Below are positions 61,490-64,000 of a stretch of 64,000 nt of DNA, piece after piece. Below the pieces are notes generated by a model. The model was not told the origin of the DNA. It did no database searches and saw only the letters and a list, made by a program, of their open reading frames with translations. Each line of letters opens with the position of its first letter. The stretch's first letter is position 1. A program made the position numbers and the translations under genes. The DNA is from Ophthalmolycus amberensis (lineage: Eukaryota; Chordata; Actinopteri; Perciformes; Zoarcidae): NCBI GenBank assembly GCA_024529925.1, contig JAFEUB010000912.1:541001-605000 (forward strand). The letters run 5' to 3'.

Positions 61490-61915
61490 CTCCTGATGTA
61501 AGTTTTAGAATTGATTTTAAGATGTGACTGATAACTTTTAACACTCTACATGGTCAGACTCCCAGCTACATTATAGATATGTCGATCCCACAAGAGTCGC
61601 AGGGCATCCTAAGATAGAGGTTGTTCCAACAAATTGACTGATTACCAAGAGCAACCTTTTCAATCACAGACCCTAAGGCTTAAAACTATATACATCAGGC
61701 TAAAACCAAAACAATCTGTCTGATTGTTGTCCTGGATTTATTAGGTCACTGTCTTTGTGTAGCGAGCTTGTATTGTTGTTTTATTTGTCATATTTGTAAT
61801 CTTATCATATTTTCATTGTTTTGCTTCCTCTTCTGTTTTTCATGTAAATTACTTCGTATGTTTACATTCTCATTGAAAGGTAAATGCTGAAAAATAAATG
61901 TAAACTAAATCAGAT
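61490..61915 (+). mobile_element. LINE relic (C-terminal reverse transcriptase and 3' tail)
   Basis: One frame from about 61508 reads RIDFKM, a stop, then LITFNTLHGQTPSYIIDM. This matches the recalled fish LINE motif RIDFKILLITFKALHGLAPSYI, so it is a decayed copy broken by at least one stop codon. An AT-rich tail ending aaaaataaatgtaaact follows. Confidence 0.72.
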
Positions 61916-61946
61916 CAAGCTTTAGTGTTTAGAGCCACCGTGCATG

Positions 61947-61948
<2 letters not shown>

Positions 61949-61977
<29 letters not shown>

Positions 61978-61980
61978 ACC
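61949..61980. repeat. poly-C run followed by CA units
   Basis: About 15 C followed by about eight CA units. Confidence 0.9.
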
Positions 61981-63619
61981 CACAAGCACCTTTCATAAAT
62001 GATCCTCCAAAGCACCGTGAAATCTGATAAAGTTCCATCCATCCATTGAGGCCCCTCCCAAGGGCAAAAGAACATCCATAACAAGATTAGGACGGATCCA
62101 GCACGTCATAATTCAGAGGGAGCACGGCTGGACTACAACCTGGTCACAGGCTGTCGGTGACACTATCTGTGGCAAGCCACAACAGATCACAAAGGTAGAG
62201 GAGGACCATAAGGGTGGGGTTTGACTTGTGCCGCATTGATAGATTAAGTGAGGTCACAAACAAAGACGCAGAGTTGTTAACATAGGAGATGTGAAAATAA
62301 AACAGGGGAAACGATATGAAAGCAGAAGGCTAACGCATCATTTTCTATAAATTTTCCTACTGTGTAGAATGTACGGAGCCTTTCTCTGTATGACCCATTC
62401 AGATAAACTTTGTTGCTATGGCATCCAAGGCCAGAGTCCAAGACATCTCAGAGAGAGCAGAGAGAGAGCAGAGGTCTGAATATACGGGGGTCAATGGCTG
62501 TGTTAGGCTTTAAGAGGCGCCCTTGATGCTGCTTGCCGTATTATTACATGCCAGCTCTCAGCACATTGGCCTTGATGCTCGTCTTTTCACCACGCGCCTT
62601 CATTCTGCCCTGCACTTTGTTCTGAGAAGGTCATGTGGGATTTCAGACTCAATCTTTAAGGTTCTGATGTCCCAAAACTGTCTGTTTATTTGCTGCTGTC
62701 CGCAATCACCTTCAGCACAAATAAATGAGTAAATAAATAAATAAAGCAGAGCTCTGGCCATTGCCCTGAAAGGCACATTAGTGTTGTCATTTCCCTGATG
62801 TTTGGTCTCCCTCTGGAAAAACCGGCTAACAAATGTAAAATTGCCTCATCGTGTCGTGAAATTGGTCACGGAGCAATAAGAGCTCTCAGTGGAAGACGCT
62901 GCAATCACAGACATAAACACCTTGTTGCTAACGTCAGACGTTAATGTGTTTACTTTCCATCACTGTACAAAGCAAATGACTAAAAAAAAGATTATTTGCT
63001 GTGTTTTTTTGCCTGTCTGACCGCAGAGATAATTTAAGGAAAGCTTGGAGGTATGTTTGAAAACATAAACAGAGGACAGGATAAAAAGAAACCCGTTGAG
63101 AGGAGGAACAAGCTTCCTTCCTCATGGAAGAACTCACACAGGGACAGTGCAATAACAAGACATCACACCGGCTTAATCGACTTATCACAATGACACACAA
63201 TGACAGCGTTCCTACTGGGAATCTGAGGCTGACCTTATACTCCAAAAGAAATCAGCAGAACAGTTTTCTCTAAACATCAGCAGTCATTTTGCTGGCGGCT
63301 TTTCTTAGCTGCAACTAGCAGGTTTATCAAGCCAACGTTAGCACCATGAGACACTTTTGCTGATGTGTTTTTGGTTTTGGAAAGACTGAAACTGTAAATG
63401 ACTCCTTTATAACAACGCCCGGCACGTCGCCTCAACATGTCAAGAAATCCACAACTTGACAGCGCTGCCGTGCCTTGTTACCGTTGCTAAGCTATGACTG
63501 GACAATCACTATTAGGGGGAGGGGTTTAGCAACCGGTCAATCCTGTGATGTTACAAAGGCTGACGTTAATCAAACATTTTCTGAACGAAAATTGAACATT
63601 AACAGATCACAAGTCTGCT

Positions 63620-63638
63620 CACACACACACACACACAC
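63620..63638. repeat. short CA microsatellite
   Basis: Nine CA units. Confidence 0.88.
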
Positions 63639-64000
63639 CATAATGTTAGACAAGTGAGAACATTGGCGTTGGCTGCATAGGACCCTCGTCCATTGCAGCT
63701 GGATCAATAGCACCCTGCAGCTTTGCATACGGGCATGCAGGACTGACAGGTTTTCCATTCCCAAGGCTGACACCCTACCTGAGGAGCGTGACCTAATCTC
63801 ATTTGCACCCCCTCACTCATACTATCATTCACAGCTCCACCTCCGTCATACTCGTTCTCTCCCATTCAAATCATTTTTCATTATCATCGCAGTCATCCAT
63901 CAAGCAGATTTTCTCTCCTGCAGCCTTAAAATATTCAAAGTGTAGAATAGGTATTGACATTTTCTGTTCTTTGAAACTATCCCGGTCCTCTGGTTCTGGT

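Larger units (their letters stand above)
57508..64000 (-). other. ptpru: ptpru intron 2 (partial): no upstream exon found
   Basis: The 6.5 kb upstream of exon 3 holds a TTA run (57772-57794), a LINE relic (about 61490-61915), a C run with CA units (61949-61980) and a CA microsatellite (63620-63638). I looked on the minus strand for the N-terminal MAM exon (CTFE and WEQ-type motifs, phase-1 donor) and for a signal peptide and found neither. Confidence 0.75.

Overview
This is a piece of a teleost fish genome. It is AT-leaning and intron-rich, full of microsatellites, and carries fish-type SINE, LINE, hAT and PIF/Harbinger relics. Almost the whole window (83..57507) is one gene on the minus strand: ptpru, which encodes a receptor-type protein tyrosine phosphatase of the R2B (MAM-Ig-fibronectin III) subfamily. 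I could place 20 consecutive coding exons, all with AG/GT splice borders and matching phases. They join into one open frame of 2,888 bases (963 codons, counting split codons at the junctions). By the usual R2B numbering these are exons 3 to 22. The numbering is inferred from exon order and from lengths such as 272, 82, 116, 175, 294 and 37 bp.

Reading the gene from high to low coordinates: most of the MAM domain (57.5 and 49.9 kb), Ig domain (47.1 and 42.7 kb), four fibronectin III domains (38.6, 31.7, 29.5+26.9, 25.2+24.9+19.6 kb), transmembrane segment (16.2 kb), juxtamembrane region with a 24-nt microexon (13.5, 13.1, 12.3 kb), and the start of the first phosphatase domain D1 (6.9, 6.7, 2.85, 1.9, 0.1 kb). 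The signal peptide, the N-terminal MAM exon and the promoter were not found and should lie beyond 64,000 or were missed. The rest of D1 and all of D2 lie left of base 1. The assignment to ptpru rather than ptprm, ptprk or ptprt rests on near-identical stretches in the MAM, fibronectin, transmembrane and D1 exons.

The introns hold no other convincing gene. They carry a PIF/Harbinger-type non-autonomous element (37295..38419, TTA target duplication), a hAT-type element (14381..15964, perfect 8-bp target duplication), a tRNA-derived SINE (about 30949..31220), LINE tails (about 43380 and 61500), a nested repeat cluster at 43.4-44.3 kb, three or more copies of a partly palindromic dispersed repeat, a long GA tract (49368..49611), and many CA/GT, AT and poly-G runs. 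One short reading frame with a signal-peptide-like start (40489..40803) is unexplained.

The most informative biological point is that the fish D1 exons lack the KNRY phosphotyrosine-recognition motif. Mammalian PTPRU lacks it too, and this is linked there to loss of catalytic activity. No previously undescribed multi-gene system was seen.
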